A DNA stretch of 64,000 nt from Oceanobacillus halophilus (GCF_003628505.1 NZ_RBZP01000003.1:1-64000), one strand, 5' to 3'. Numbered from the stretch's first letter, positions 26,153 through 35,635 are shown. The notes: generated from the letters alone by a model not told the origin. Translations and numbers: made by a program.

Positions 26153-26671
26153 TTATTGAGTTGAAGCAGATTTATTTAACAGTTCAGCGGATGATTTTTT
26201 AACAAATTCATTGAAGTTCTTTCCTAATAGCTCATTACTTAATACGGACAATCCACCAACAAACGTAGCAAAGTCATTTTCAGATATCTTCTCTACTAAA
26301 TGGGTTAGTTGGATTTCTGAGTCTTCCTCATTTCTTTTGATGAAATCATATACTACTCTTTGCCCATCCTCTGTTAGTGAGAGCTCCTTCGCCCGAGCAT
26401 CGTGACCAATTTTAATCAATACCATACCCTCTTCTTTTAATTTGGTAAGTTGTCGAGTTACATTGGAAATATTAGTTTGCGTTAAATAGGTCAGTTCAGA
26501 TATGTTTATGTTTGAATAGAAATAAAGAATCCATAAAATGCGAAAACTAGAGAAGTTCATCTTGATTTTCTTTAAATCTTTTCGGATATCATTTTCAATG
26601 ACAAAATTAAGACCTCTAATAAGTCCATACAGTAAATAACTATGAGCAAATCTTTCTTTAGAATTAGTCAT
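26153..26671 (-). CDS. MarR-family transcriptional regulator (172 aa)
   Basis: Winged-helix core at about 45-110 (INISELTYLTQTNISNVTRQ, then LKEEGMVLIKIGHDARAKEL) flanked by dimerisation helices. It stands alone between the DUF3231 gene and the AraC gene with no obvious operon partner, so its target is unknown. GGGAGG precedes ATG 26671. The 262 bp downstream hold nothing identifiable. Confidence 0.88.
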   Translation of the reverse strand: MTNSKERFAHSYLLYGLIRGLNFVIENDIRKDLKKIKMNFSSFRILWILYFYSNINISELTYLTQTNISNVTRQLTKLKEEGMVLIKIGHDARAKELSLTEDGQRVVYDFIKRNEEDSEIQLTHLVEKISENDFATFVGGLSVLSNELLGKNFNEFVKKSSAELLNKSASTQ

Positions 26672-26756
26672 AAATACCTCCCTCTACTAGCTAAATAGCA
26701 GTATATACATTATTTCCATTTGATCTTTGTTTAAACGCTTCTATATTGCAATAAAA

Positions 26757-26785
26757 AACTTAGTCCAGCCGAACTAAGTTTTTTT
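26757..26785. terminator. Terminator at the AraC gene 3' end
   Basis: Arms AACTTAGT and AACTAAGTT with T/A runs on both sides; the AraC stop codon lies inside the hairpin. It can act in both directions. Confidence 0.75.
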
Positions 26786-27676
26786 ATAATTCTTTTGGAA
26801 ATTTTTAGGAGAGAGATTGTATTCTTTTTTAAAGAGTCTATAAAAGCTAGAATAATCAGGAAAACCACATGTATAAGCAATTTCTTCTATGGACATTTGA
26901 TTTTGTTTTATCATGGTTAATGCAGTCGAAAGACGCTTTAAAGAAACGTAACGATAAAAAGGAAGAGTCATATTGTTTTTAAAGTAATGGGAGAAATAAT
27001 ATTTATTCAAATGAAAATGATTGGACACTTTATCAAGATTTAAATCTGGGTCAGTTAAATGCGATTCGATAAAATCCAGGATGCTTGCTAACCTTTCATC
27101 TAATTCATTCGTTTTAGGTGTGCTACTTTCTGGTTGAAAGATGGATTCAAGTACCTTAAATAAAAGATATTGTAAGAAAAAAGAATTTGTTTCTTTTCCA
27201 TTTACTTTTTTCCATGATATTTCCTCCAAGAGAGAAAGAACCTCCTGAAATTTATCTGTGTGGAGATTTCGAACATAGGAACCTTGTGTTTTCTGGTAAA
27301 CTATATTTTCCTTCATTGTTGGAGATATGGACACATAGTCATCCATCAGATGTGTACTAACAGTAAACATGATACGCTCATAGCTATCGAAGTCTGTCAC
27401 CTTAGCTTGATGAACTGCATAGGGAGGAATGACAACAATATCTCCTCTTTTAAGGATATAAGTTTTTCCCTCACAAAAAAATGTACAGTCCCCACTCAAA
27501 AAAACAAGAACCTCTGTTACATCATGGCTATGCAATCGAAACAACTGCTCTACTTCCGCACGTTTTTCTGGGGATTCATATTCTTTTTTCAACGTATGTT
27601 GGGAAGGATTACTTTGGCTCCAGTCAAAAATCTCAAAATCTTGATGTTTAGCCGGCATAAAAACGGATTGTTCCAA
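26774..27676 (-). CDS. AraC-family regulator with N-terminal cupin (300 aa)
   Basis: A sugar-binding-type cupin (SHDVTEVLVFLSGDCTFF and GDIVVIPPYAVHQ) in the first ~110 residues and a double helix-turn-helix at the C-terminus (LDKVSNHFHLNKYYFSHYFK; IEEIAYTCGFPDYSSFYRLF). I use TTG 27676, seven bases after AGAGGAG; an upstream TTG at 27700 is less supported. It is divergent from a GH3 glycosidase gene 193 bp away and is its likely regulator, with a sugar as inducer (inference). Confidence 0.88.
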   Translation of the reverse strand: MEQSVFMPAKHQDFEIFDWSQSNPSQHTLKKEYESPEKRAEVEQLFRLHSHDVTEVLVFLSGDCTFFCEGKTYILKRGDIVVIPPYAVHQAKVTDFDSYERIMFTVSTHLMDDYVSISPTMKENIVYQKTQGSYVRNLHTDKFQEVLSLLEEISWKKVNGKETNSFFLQYLLFKVLESIFQPESSTPKTNELDERLASILDFIESHLTDPDLNLDKVSNHFHLNKYYFSHYFKNNMTLPFYRYVSLKRLSTALTMIKQNQMSIEEIAYTCGFPDYSSFYRLFKKEYNLSPKNFQKNYKKT

Positions 27677-27869
27677 GGAGATTCTCCTCTCTAATAGCAA
27701 TAATTACAATGTTTAAAGCAATAAATGATATTTTTTATAGACGATTTATTGATAGTATAACATTATCAGGTTGTTAAGTAACTACTACTGAAATTGAAAG
27801 CCCTATCTTGGGGATAAATAATAATAACTGAAAATGATTAGATATAGGTAATCATTAGGAGGCCCTTAT

Positions 27870-29990
27870 ATGAAGCAACAACCAGAATTACAGGTTAGAA
27901 AGAAAAAGCTCATCGAAGTCGATGGATTACAATTTAAAGATTTAAATAACGATGGGAAACTGAATCCATATGAAGATTGGCGTTTAAGTCCTGAAGAACG
28001 GGCGAAGAACTTGGTTTCCTTAATGACTATGGATGAAAAGGTCGGGATGATGCTAATCAATTCTCGTCGAATGGGCTTATCTCAAGAAGATAAGGAAAAG
28101 ACAAGTCATGATGGTGTATTAGATGAAGGAATTGTGGAAAAAGGAGAAAATATTTTTGCCATAAATAAGATTTATGGTACAACGCATACCATTGAGAAAA
28201 TGAATTTAAGACATTTCATTTTAAGAGACAATTACAGTCCAGCTGAGATGGCAGAATGGATCAATGCAATGAATGAAGTGGCGGAGGGAACACGTTTAGG
28301 TATCCCTGTTTTAATCACTTCTAATTCACGAAATGAACATGCAGAACCTGTCTTTGGAATGAATGATGCGTCTGGAATCTTTTCTACATGGCCAGGAACG
28401 CTGGGTCTAGCTGCAGCAGCAAAAGGTGATATAAAAAATGGCAAAGATGCGTCCCTCATTAGCCAATTTGCTAGAATTGCTCGTAAGGAGTGGGATGCAA
28501 CTGGTATCCGAAAAGGGTATATGTATATGGCTGATGTAGTAACAGACCCAAGATGGCAGCGCACGTATGGAACATTTGGAGAGGATCCTGAATTTATTGC
28601 GGATGCAATTGGTCGTATTATAGATGAGTTCCAAGGAGAAGAATTAGGAAAACATAGTATTGCTATGACAACGAAGCATTTCCCTGGTGGGGGAGCAAGA
28701 GAAAATGGTTTTGACCCACACTATGAGGAAGGAAAATGGAATCTGTATCCAACTCCAGGCAGCTTGGAAAAATACCACTTACCACCATTTAGAGCAGCGG
28801 TGGAGCATGGAACTTCTTCTATCATGCCGTATTATTCTATTCCAAGCGTTAAGAAGAGTGTTGTTCAGGAATTCGAGGGGGAAGACATTCCATTTGAAGA
28901 GGTAGGATTTACCTTTAATCATTATTTCTTAAATAAGATTCTTCGCGAGGAACTAGGGTTCAAAGGCTATGTGAATAGTGACAGTGGTATTATTAACAAG
29001 ATGAGCTGGGGCATGGAAGATAAGACGGAAGCAGAACGTTTTGCGAAAGCCGTTAATGCTGGAACTGATATAGTTGCAGATACAAATGATATTGAAAATC
29101 TGAAACTTGCTGTCGATAAGGGATGGATTAGTGAAAAACGTATAGATGAAGCTAATGTACGCCTTTTAACAGAAATGTTTACCTTAGGTCTATTTGATGA
29201 CCGTACGTACAATGAACCAGAACAGGCTACAAAGGTTATTAGTACACCTGAACATTGGGATGCAGCCTATGAAGCCCATAAAAAATCGGTAACCGTGTTG
29301 AAAAACTCGGAACAAACCTTGCCTCTAACAGCAGACAAGCTTGATGGCAAGAAAGTTTATGTAGAGGTTTTCCATAAAGAATCAGAAAAAGCTGCTTCAT
29401 TCACTGAAAAAGCAAGAAAAGAAGCCAACGAGCTTGGATTATTTACAATGACAGACAACTATGAAGAAGCAGATACAGCTATTTTATTCTTACAACCAAA
29501 ATCCGGGGCTTACTTCAACGCAACACCGGGACTTTTAGAACTTGAATTATGCGAGGATAAAATAAACACAGCTTTAGATGGGGAGTTGTATCGAGAGACA
29601 ACCTTAAGTGGGATGGATCATCTGAAGGAAGTGGCAGATAGTATTCATCATCGTGGTGGGAAAGTTATCATGAGTGTAAACTTTGTCCTTCCATGGATTC
29701 TTGGAAATGTCGAACCGATGGCAGATGCTTTAGTTGCGGGATATGATACTTTCTTCAATGCACAAATGGAGGTAATGGCAGGAAACTACCAGCCAACAGG
29801 AGTATTGCCATTAACATTACCTGCAAGTGAGGAAGTAATTGCCGTTTATCAGAATGGGGATTGTATATCAAGAAACGATGTACCAGGATACGACAAAGAC
29901 AAATATATGCCAGAAGGACTTAGTTATGCTTATAAAGATAGTGATGGGAACGTTTATAAGCTTGGGCATGGATTGTCTTATTACTATTGA
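27870..29990 (+). CDS. Glycoside hydrolase family 3 protein (706 aa)
   Basis: GH3 N-terminal barrel with TTKHFPGGG (267-275) and nucleophile Asp371 in GYVNSDSG, then the second alpha/beta domain from about 480 (KKSVTVLKNSEQTLPL). No signal peptide, so it acts in the cytoplasm on imported oligosaccharides or glycosides; beta-glucosidase and beta-xylosidase activities are the usual possibilities. No sugar transporter is adjacent, which is unusual for such a gene. Start ATG follows AGGAGG. A clear terminator follows. Confidence 0.9.
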   Translation: MKQQPELQVRKKKLIEVDGLQFKDLNNDGKLNPYEDWRLSPEERAKNLVSLMTMDEKVGMMLINSRRMGLSQEDKEKTSHDGVLDEGIVEKGENIFAINKIYGTTHTIEKMNLRHFILRDNYSPAEMAEWINAMNEVAEGTRLGIPVLITSNSRNEHAEPVFGMNDASGIFSTWPGTLGLAAAAKGDIKNGKDASLISQFARIARKEWDATGIRKGYMYMADVVTDPRWQRTYGTFGEDPEFIADAIGRIIDEFQGEELGKHSIAMTTKHFPGGGARENGFDPHYEEGKWNLYPTPGSLEKYHLPPFRAAVEHGTSSIMPYYSIPSVKKSVVQEFEGEDIPFEEVGFTFNHYFLNKILREELGFKGYVNSDSGIINKMSWGMEDKTEAERFAKAVNAGTDIVADTNDIENLKLAVDKGWISEKRIDEANVRLLTEMFTLGLFDDRTYNEPEQATKVISTPEHWDAAYEAHKKSVTVLKNSEQTLPLTADKLDGKKVYVEVFHKESEKAASFTEKARKEANELGLFTMTDNYEEADTAILFLQPKSGAYFNATPGLLELELCEDKINTALDGELYRETTLSGMDHLKEVADSIHHRGGKVIMSVNFVLPWILGNVEPMADALVAGYDTFFNAQMEVMAGNYQPTGVLPLTLPASEEVIAVYQNGDCISRNDVPGYDKDKYMPEGLSYAYKDSDGNVYKLGHGLSYYY

Positions 29991-30015
29991 TTGATACAAA
30001 GATTACGATACAAAG

Positions 30016-30054
30016 AATAGGCACAAATCATTTTATGGTTTGTGCCTATTTTTG
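30016..30054 (+). terminator. Terminator after the GH3 gene
   Basis: Arms AATAGGCACAAA / TTTGTGCCTATT followed by a T-rich run; a textbook intrinsic terminator. Confidence 0.88.
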
Positions 30055-30158
30055 TTTGGCTTTTTTCTTATATTCTGTAGCTTTTTGAACCATTTATGGA
30101 ACGCTTCAGCCAAACATCTTCGTGAGAAAAAGTGGTTTTCTTTTTCATAGTTATAGGG

Positions 30159-30335
30159 ATGGATACTGTAAGGACAAACATGTTGCTCGTGCACAGGATA
30201 ATCGAGGATAGGAATTTGGAAAAAGGTTTATCTTTGAATATTCAATTAATAAATAAGGATAAAATTGGTTCTTATATTACTTTCCGAACACGCGGAGATG
30301 TAGAAACGTATCTAGAAACCCAAGGGATACGGTGA
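30159..30335 (+). CDS. Doubtful small ORF (58 aa)
   Basis: Begins MDTVRTNMLLVHRIIEDRN and ends in a hydrophilic tail. No convincing ribosome binding site and no recognised family. Downstream, 30336-30480 carries another short in-frame peptide (HDVIDVLVNGKSAPFDNV) with no start, so the area may hold the decayed remains of one or two genes. Confidence 0.25.
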   Translation: MDTVRTNMLLVHRIIEDRNLEKGLSLNIQLINKDKIGSYITFRTRGDVETYLETQGIR

Positions 30336-30518
30336 CTATAAAGTTCCATCTATCTAATCTGGAAGACGATCAAATAAAGCAATGCATATTATTTAACAAC
30401 ACATTCAGGGCATGATGTAATAGATGTACTAGTGAACGGGAAATCAGCGCCCTTTGATAATGTGACAAGTCAATAGCCACTAACAGGTGCTTATTTATTG
30501 AGTAAAGGGGGAGTTACT

Positions 30519-30814
30519 TTGTCAGGATTTGCCATTCCCGTAGTTGTTACGTTTTTGGTAGTCATTATTTTATCAATCGTTTTTAAAGACAAGGATAAAG
30601 TGGATAAGGGTTTTACATTTAACTACTATCTTATAGAAGAAAAGTTATTCGAACGATTATTTTTCTTCCTATTAATATTTTGTTACTCATTCTGATTTAC
30701 GCTTATACCGATTGGAATACGGTAGTAAACATCTGTTTAGGGCTGTTACTTTTCATAGCCTGGTTGGTTCAGCTACTATATAATTTTAATATGTGGAAGA
30801 AAAATGAAAATTAA
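30519..30814 (+). pseudogene. Small membrane protein gene with a -1 frameshift
   Basis: TTG 30519, preceded by AAAGGGGGAG, opens a frame encoding SGFAIPVVVTFLVVIILSIV and then KDKDKVDKGFTFNYY. Near 30630 the natural continuation moves to the -1 frame: SYRRKVIRTIIFLPIN, two more membrane helices and the C-terminus NMWKKNEN ending at TAA 30812-30814. Together this gives a coherent ~98-residue, three-helix membrane protein. In the original frame translation stops after a short hydrophobic tail at 30695. A one-base deletion is the simplest cause; I see no slippery heptamer that would suggest programmed frameshifting. Function unknown. Confidence 0.6.
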
Positions 30815-30918
30815 AGAATGGATATCATCCATTAAACGGATTTTTTGTTTGAGCAAACAAGATGAATAGACATCCTTCATATGAGAAAATAATAAGGAGT
30901 CTTTAGAGGAGGTCTATC

Positions 30919-32052
30919 ATGAACAACAAATATCAAGCATTATTCGAACCATTGCACTTACCAAATGGAATCGAACTAAAAAATAGAATCGTAATGGCTC
31001 CAATGACGAATTATTCTTCTAATTCAGAAGATGGAACGGTTACGGAATCAGAAATCAATTATTACAACCGCCGCTCCAAAGGGGTAAGTGCAGTTATCAC
31101 AGCAGTTGCGAATGTGACTGTGGGTGGCAAAGGCTTCCCAGGTGAGATAGGCGTTTATAGTGATGAACAAATACCGGGATTGTCGAAACTTGCAGACGGA
31201 ATTAAAAGCCAAGGAGCAAAAGCAATTTTGCAAATTTTCCATGCCGGAAGAATGAGTCCTGCTGATTTGGTACCAAATGGTGATGTGGTTGGAGCAAGTG
31301 ATATTCCTGCTGTGCGAGGTGCAGCACCTGGTATCGTTCCAAGAGAATTAACTACGGAAGAAGTAGATGAAATAATTGAAGCATTTGGAGAAGCTACTCG
31401 TCGTGCTATTGAAGCGGGATTTGATGGCGTTGAAATCCACGGGGCGAATGGATATCTTATTCAACAATTCTTTTCCCCACATTCGAATCGTCGTAGTGAT
31501 AGGTTTGGGGGAGATGTCGAAAAAAGAATGACTTTCCCACTGGCTGTCATTGATAAAGTACAGCACGTTGTAAAGGAATATACCAAGAACCCGTTTATTG
31601 TCGGTTATCGCTTCTCACCAGAGGAACCAGAAACACCAGGAATCACCATGGGAGATACATTGAAGTTAGTTGATGTATTAGCTGATAAAAAATTAGATTA
31701 TTTGCATGTTTCCTTACAAGATTTCTGGTCAAAAGCAAGGAGAGAAGCAGATACGAGCAAAACACGAATCAAATTATTGCTTGAGAAGATTAATAATCGT
31801 ATCCCGTTGATTGGTGTTGGCTCTATCTATACAGCCGATGATGCTGAATCAGCTATCAGCACAGGAGTAGACCTGTTGGCTTTAGGCAGAGAGCTTGTGA
31901 TTGATCCGGAATGGGTACAAAAGATAGAAGCAGGAAACGAGACAGATATTAAAACTTCATTAGATTTAAATGGTCAAGAAGCATTAGACATGCCAGATGC
32001 ATTTTGGAAAGTCATTACCTCTGTTCCAGGATGGTTTCCCGGAGTCGAATAA
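30919..32052 (+). CDS. Old Yellow Enzyme family NAD(P)H-dependent flavin oxidoreductase (377 aa)
   Basis: FMN-binding TIM barrel with NRIVMAPMTNYSS (23-35), FHAGRMSP, active-site HGANGYLIQQFFSPHSNRR and GVGSIYTADDA phosphate loop. It is of the YqiG/YqjM-like class that reduces activated alkenes; there is no C-terminal FeS/flavin extension, so it is the short form. AGAGGAGG precedes ATG. It is a single-gene unit with its own terminator; the physiological substrate is unknown. Confidence 0.9.
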   Translation: MNNKYQALFEPLHLPNGIELKNRIVMAPMTNYSSNSEDGTVTESEINYYNRRSKGVSAVITAVANVTVGGKGFPGEIGVYSDEQIPGLSKLADGIKSQGAKAILQIFHAGRMSPADLVPNGDVVGASDIPAVRGAAPGIVPRELTTEEVDEIIEAFGEATRRAIEAGFDGVEIHGANGYLIQQFFSPHSNRRSDRFGGDVEKRMTFPLAVIDKVQHVVKEYTKNPFIVGYRFSPEEPETPGITMGDTLKLVDVLADKKLDYLHVSLQDFWSKARREADTSKTRIKLLLEKINNRIPLIGVGSIYTADDAESAISTGVDLLALGRELVIDPEWVQKIEAGNETDIKTSLDLNGQEALDMPDAFWKVITSVPGWFPGVE

Positions 32053-32067
32053 TTTGTACCAAACAGA

Positions 32068-32098
32068 AACAGCCTTTCTTACAGGGAAGGCTGTTTTT
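32068..32098 (+). terminator. Terminator after the OYE gene
   Basis: Arms AACAGCCTT / AAGGCTGTT with a T6 run. Confidence 0.88.
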
Positions 32099-32100
32099 TA

Positions 32101-32135
32101 TTCGACAAAATCCGGGGAGTGCCACAGGCACCGCC
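32101..32135 (+). repeat. GTGCCAGGCACC-family repeat, single diverged copy
   Basis: TTCGACAAAATCCGGGGAG followed by GTGCCACAGGCACC, the same order as the tandem copies at 54.8-55.2 and 57.0-57.2 kb. Confidence 0.75.
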
Positions 32136-32271
32136 GTCTCTGCATAGGTTAGTGAGTGGGGATAAGTTTTTGATTCTGATACTTATGCTCGATGAATAGA
32201 ACGAAAAGACGCACTTCCATACCGTTTTAGACATAATACTATAGAAACTATCTGTGTTTGGAGGGAAATGG

Positions 32272-32697
32272 ATGGTAGTTCACTACACTGAATCAGATGT
32301 GAATCTTCTGGCAAGATTACTTCGAGCAGAAGCAGAAGCAGAAGGGCAACAAGGAATGCTAATGGTTGGAAATGTTGGCATAAACCGTGTGAGAGTACCA
32401 TGCTCAGATTTTGAAGATGTTCGTACTATTGAACAGATGGTATACCAGCCTCATGCCTTTGAAGCAGTAACGCATGGGTATTTTTACCAAAGGGCGAGAG
32501 AAAGTGAGAAGAGATTAGCACGAAGAGCAATCAAAGGGGAGAGGGTATGGCCCTCAAAATTCAGTTTATGGTATTTCAGACCACCCGGAGACTGTCCGCC
32601 AACTTGGTATGATCAGCCACTTGTCGGCCGCTACAAACTTCATTGCTTTTATGAACCAACTGCTGAGGAATGCGAACAAATTTATAGTACGTATTAG
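32272..32697 (+). CDS. cwlJ: CwlJ-like spore cortex lytic enzyme / cell wall hydrolase (141 aa)
   Basis: A SleB/CwlJ-type hydrolase domain without a peptidoglycan-binding domain or signal peptide, as in CwlJ (about 140 residues). The stretch LLARLLRAEAEAEGQQGM holds the probable catalytic Glu, followed by VGNVGINR. CwlJ sits in the spore coat and degrades cortex peptidoglycan during germination. GerQ, its usual partner, is not in the window. ATG 32272 follows GGAGGG; upstream GTG 32254 is less likely. It lies close to the germinant receptor operon, which fits. Confidence 0.88.
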   Translation: MVVHYTESDVNLLARLLRAEAEAEGQQGMLMVGNVGINRVRVPCSDFEDVRTIEQMVYQPHAFEAVTHGYFYQRARESEKRLARRAIKGERVWPSKFSLWYFRPPGDCPPTWYDQPLVGRYKLHCFYEPTAEECEQIYSTY

Positions 32698-32715
32698 CAA
32701 AGAAAATGCGAATTT

Positions 32716-32761
32716 AGCTTCTTGCATCTTTCATCAAGGAAGAAAGTAAGAAGCTTTTTTT
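32716..32761 (+). terminator. Terminator after cwlJ
   Basis: AGCTTCTT and AAGAAGCT arms enclosing about 24 bases, followed by a T7 run. Confidence 0.75.
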
Positions 32762-32768
32762 GTTTAGC

Positions 32769-32880
32769 TCGACAAATATCGACAAAACCCGAGGGGTGCC
32801 AGGCACTCGTAAATAACCGCTCTCCACCAACGCTGATTCGACAACAATTGACAAAATCCGGGGGGTGCCAGGCACCAAAG
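32769..32880 (+). repeat. GTGCCAGGCACC-family repeat, two copies
   Basis: Two units with GACAAAA-CC-GGGGTGCCAGGCAC are spaced about 60 bp apart. The second reaches into the 3' side of the convergent membrane-protein gene. Confidence 0.75.
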
Positions 32881-32890
32881 GTGGGAGCGG

Positions 32891-33391
32891 TTAGTGTGTG
32901 TGGGTTGTTTGTTTTGTATAGATTTTTAATAAGATAGTTCGGATGATGGCACCGATTGCTAAGCCGATTGGTAGAAATAGGAATCCTGACCACATGGGGC
33001 CGATTAAATGGCCAAATAAACTTAACTTAGGTGAGTAGAACACACCTATGGTTACGAAATAGGCAGAAAAAACAAGTGGTAAGTATGCAAATGGTTTATC
33101 TCTACCGCCACCGGCATCTTTATAGGCATCCCACATGGCGAAAAAATATAAACAAGGATAAAACATAAGCCATTGATAATTTGTTTGTGAAATGGCCTCT
33201 TCAATTTTGAAGTTCCAGCTCAACAAAATGATGGTATTGAAATTTCCCAAAACATTTACAACAAACTCTAAGCCAACTAATAATAATCCTTTTACATATC
33301 TTTTATTTAATAATTGCGCAAATCCAGGCAGGGCAGCACTCCATAATATTGCTTCTAATTTTTTACTTTTACGTTCGATGTTTTCGTCCAT
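32891..33391 (-). CDS. Conserved membrane protein of unknown function (166 aa)
   Basis: Begins with a charged N-terminus (MDENIERKSKKLEAILWSAA) then about four membrane helices, ending in a short tail. The early block ALPGFAQLLNKRYVKGLLLV resembles small integral proteins found next to DUF3231 genes in spore-formers. It is the last gene of a three-gene minus-strand unit with two DUF3231 genes (gap 9 bp), so it likely belongs to the same process. The terminal TKQTTHTH abuts the GTGCCAGGCACC repeats. Confidence 0.75.
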   Translation of the reverse strand: MDENIERKSKKLEAILWSAALPGFAQLLNKRYVKGLLLVGLEFVVNVLGNFNTIILLSWNFKIEEAISQTNYQWLMFYPCLYFFAMWDAYKDAGGGRDKPFAYLPLVFSAYFVTIGVFYSPKLSLFGHLIGPMWSGFLFLPIGLAIGAIIRTILLKIYTKQTTHTH

Positions 33392-33400
33392 ATTAATACC

Positions 33401-34411
33401 CTATTTCACAAGGTCTTTTCGATCAGGGGCCATGGGAGGTTGTTCCATCCATCCTTGATCTATTAGGATATTTGCTCCGTCATTGATAAAATTGGCTAAT
33501 TCTGCAGTTAAACGTGTGTAATGAGCGCCTAAATCATGCCTCGGACTCTCAGCCAGTGAGAAGCCATACTGACTAATCCCAGCAGCATTTAAACTGGCAA
33601 CAAGATGCATCATCAGTCTTTCAGAAAACGGGGATTCCGTTGTGTCTGTTACTTCTGATATTAACGACATGGCCCCAATTGGCAAATCATCTTCTTGTAA
33701 TATCGATGAAAATACTTCGAGATGTTTCCCTGAGATTTCACGGCCTCTTTTAAAATATCCTTTTATTTCTTTCGATGTTGCAACTTGTTGAAAGCCTGTA
33801 ATTAGTGCCTGCCCTAAAGCGTTTCTTCTGGCGCTTGTATCAATATTGGTAATTTCCATTGCATTTAACGGTCGACGATTTCCAAACCATCCAGTTAGGA
33901 AGTTCTGTTTCTTTACAAAGTCAATTTTATCTGGCCTTGGAAGATGAGGGGCGCGTATAAAAATTCCCTTCTCTTTGGCAGTTTCTTTAATCCGTTTATG
34001 ATGTTCCATGAGAACCGACAAACTCTCACTATAATAATCAATAATATCCTCACGAGCTGCAGCTGTTAATGCCTTGCTATAGAGATCCAAACTAATATAG
34101 CTCGCATTTAATAAATACAGAAGATATAATTTATCAGAAAAAAGTCGAGGTTTATGAACATCTACGTCTTCGTCTGTAAATCCATGTGGAATTGGATAAT
34201 TTTCTTTGTTAAAAAGCTCTGTTACTTTCTTCATATGAGTATTCATTACGGTCAATGTATCTTCAAGTATTAACTTAATATCATTATCATCTACATGATT
34301 GATGGAATGTTTCAGTACACAAATAGCCAAACTCTTGCTTTGATATTGCGTCCAAAGTGTAGAAATTTCTGCAGCTGTTAATTCAATGTGATCATAATTT
34401 CCCAAAATCAT
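33401..34411 (-). CDS. DUF3231 family protein (336 aa)
   Basis: A tandem-half helical protein like those at 24889 and 34408, with IPHGFTDEDVDVHKPRLFSD in the first half and ESPFSERLMMH in the second, ending MEQPPMAPDRKDLVK. ATG 34411 overlaps the upstream stop as ATGA and has GGGAGG at good spacing; the frame extends 21 codons further without support. Sister gene of 34408-35421; the duplication is tandem. Confidence 0.85.
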   Translation of the reverse strand: MILGNYDHIELTAAEISTLWTQYQSKSLAICVLKHSINHVDDNDIKLILEDTLTVMNTHMKKVTELFNKENYPIPHGFTDEDVDVHKPRLFSDKLYLLYLLNASYISLDLYSKALTAAAREDIIDYYSESLSVLMEHHKRIKETAKEKGIFIRAPHLPRPDKIDFVKKQNFLTGWFGNRRPLNAMEITNIDTSARRNALGQALITGFQQVATSKEIKGYFKRGREISGKHLEVFSSILQEDDLPIGAMSLISEVTDTTESPFSERLMMHLVASLNAAGISQYGFSLAESPRHDLGAHYTRLTAELANFINDGANILIDQGWMEQPPMAPDRKDLVK

Positions 34412-35421
34412 TTTCCTCCCTTTGTTTTTGCTAATTCTTCTCTGTCCACCATTCTTGGTGGTTCCTCCATCCATTCATTTTTGATTAAGATATTGGCACC
34501 ATCTTCTGAATATAGCATGATTTCACCTGTTAACCTCGTGTAATTCGCCGCAATATCTCTTCTCGTGTTGGTAGAAATACTTAACCCATAAAAACCAATC
34601 CCTAGAGCTATCATTCCACTAGCATGAAACATCATTAGTTTGTCGGAGAAAGGACTTGGCCCGGTAGAATCAGTTACCATGGTGTCTGCTCCTGCTGGAA
34701 CTGGTACATCATTGCCTTCCAATACTTCCGTAAATACATTGACATGTTTTTTGGCAATATCAATTCCGCGCAATAAAAAATTCCGAACCTCTTTTGATTC
34801 AGCTACTTGGCTAAACCCTGTTAAAGTGGCCGCACCTAACACATTTCTTTGGATATTCGAATATAGGTAAGAAATTTCCGATGATAATAAAGGTCTGCGC
34901 TCCCCGAACCAACCTGTTAAAAAGTTTTGTTTTTCTACAAAATCGATTTCTTTTGGTGCAGGAATAGTAGGGGGGTCTGATAATACTCCCTTCCATTTAG
35001 CAATGGAAGATGCTTGTTTGTGAAAGCTATTATAGTCTTGAAAAGCACGTGAAAAATAATCATAGATATCTTGTCGAGTGGCCATAGATAAAGCCATAGC
35101 AGCAGCATTCATTCCAAGCATCCCCAACTGTATACAGTTTTGCAGCATATAATTATCCGTGAATAGTTTTGCGCCGTTTACGTTAACATCATCTTCTGTA
35201 AAACCATATGGAAGGGGGCGGTTCTCATCCCTGAAAACTGATTTTGTGTACTCCTGATGTCTCTTGGTTATCTCTAATGCTCCTTTTATGATTTCTTTTA
35301 TTTCAGCATCCTCTACTTTGTGGTTGAAATAAGTCAGAACGGAAATGTTCAGGCTATCATTCATGTATTTGCCCCATAGTTCAGCAAGCTCAGATGAAGT
35401 TAATGCTTTCTTTCTTCCCAT
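34408..35421 (-). CDS. DUF3231 family protein (337 aa)
   Basis: First gene of the minus-strand unit, divergent from the gerA operon. It shares LTSSELAELWGKY, LPYGFTEDDVNV and NFLTGWFGERRPL with the downstream paralogue, which carries NFLTGWFGNRRPL, showing recent tandem duplication. Start ATG 35421 follows CTGGAGG; the 348-codon version has no ribosome binding site. Role presumably in the spore, by context. Confidence 0.85.
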   Translation of the reverse strand: MGRKKALTSSELAELWGKYMNDSLNISVLTYFNHKVEDAEIKEIIKGALEITKRHQEYTKSVFRDENRPLPYGFTEDDVNVNGAKLFTDNYMLQNCIQLGMLGMNAAAMALSMATRQDIYDYFSRAFQDYNSFHKQASSIAKWKGVLSDPPTIPAPKEIDFVEKQNFLTGWFGERRPLLSSEISYLYSNIQRNVLGAATLTGFSQVAESKEVRNFLLRGIDIAKKHVNVFTEVLEGNDVPVPAGADTMVTDSTGPSPFSDKLMMFHASGMIALGIGFYGLSISTNTRRDIAANYTRLTGEIMLYSEDGANILIKNEWMEEPPRMVDREELAKTKGGK

Positions 35422-35635
35422 ACGTTCATTCCTCCAGATACATAGTTCCTCCATAGTTTGTCAACTAATGAGATTGTTATACCAGTTTGTATAAGTTATC
35501 TTTATTGTTTGTAATCCTCGTATATAACATACCTCCTTAAAGGAATAATATCGTATAGAATATTTGATGCATAAAGTTGGATAGAATTGGGAAAGTAAAG
35601 GGGAGAATCTAATTTACATAACTTGGGGGATATCC

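Noticed and set aside
30498-30695. 65-codon ORF as an intact small membrane protein
   Set aside because: The sequence reads better as the front part of a frameshifted gene whose remainder is in the -1 frame.
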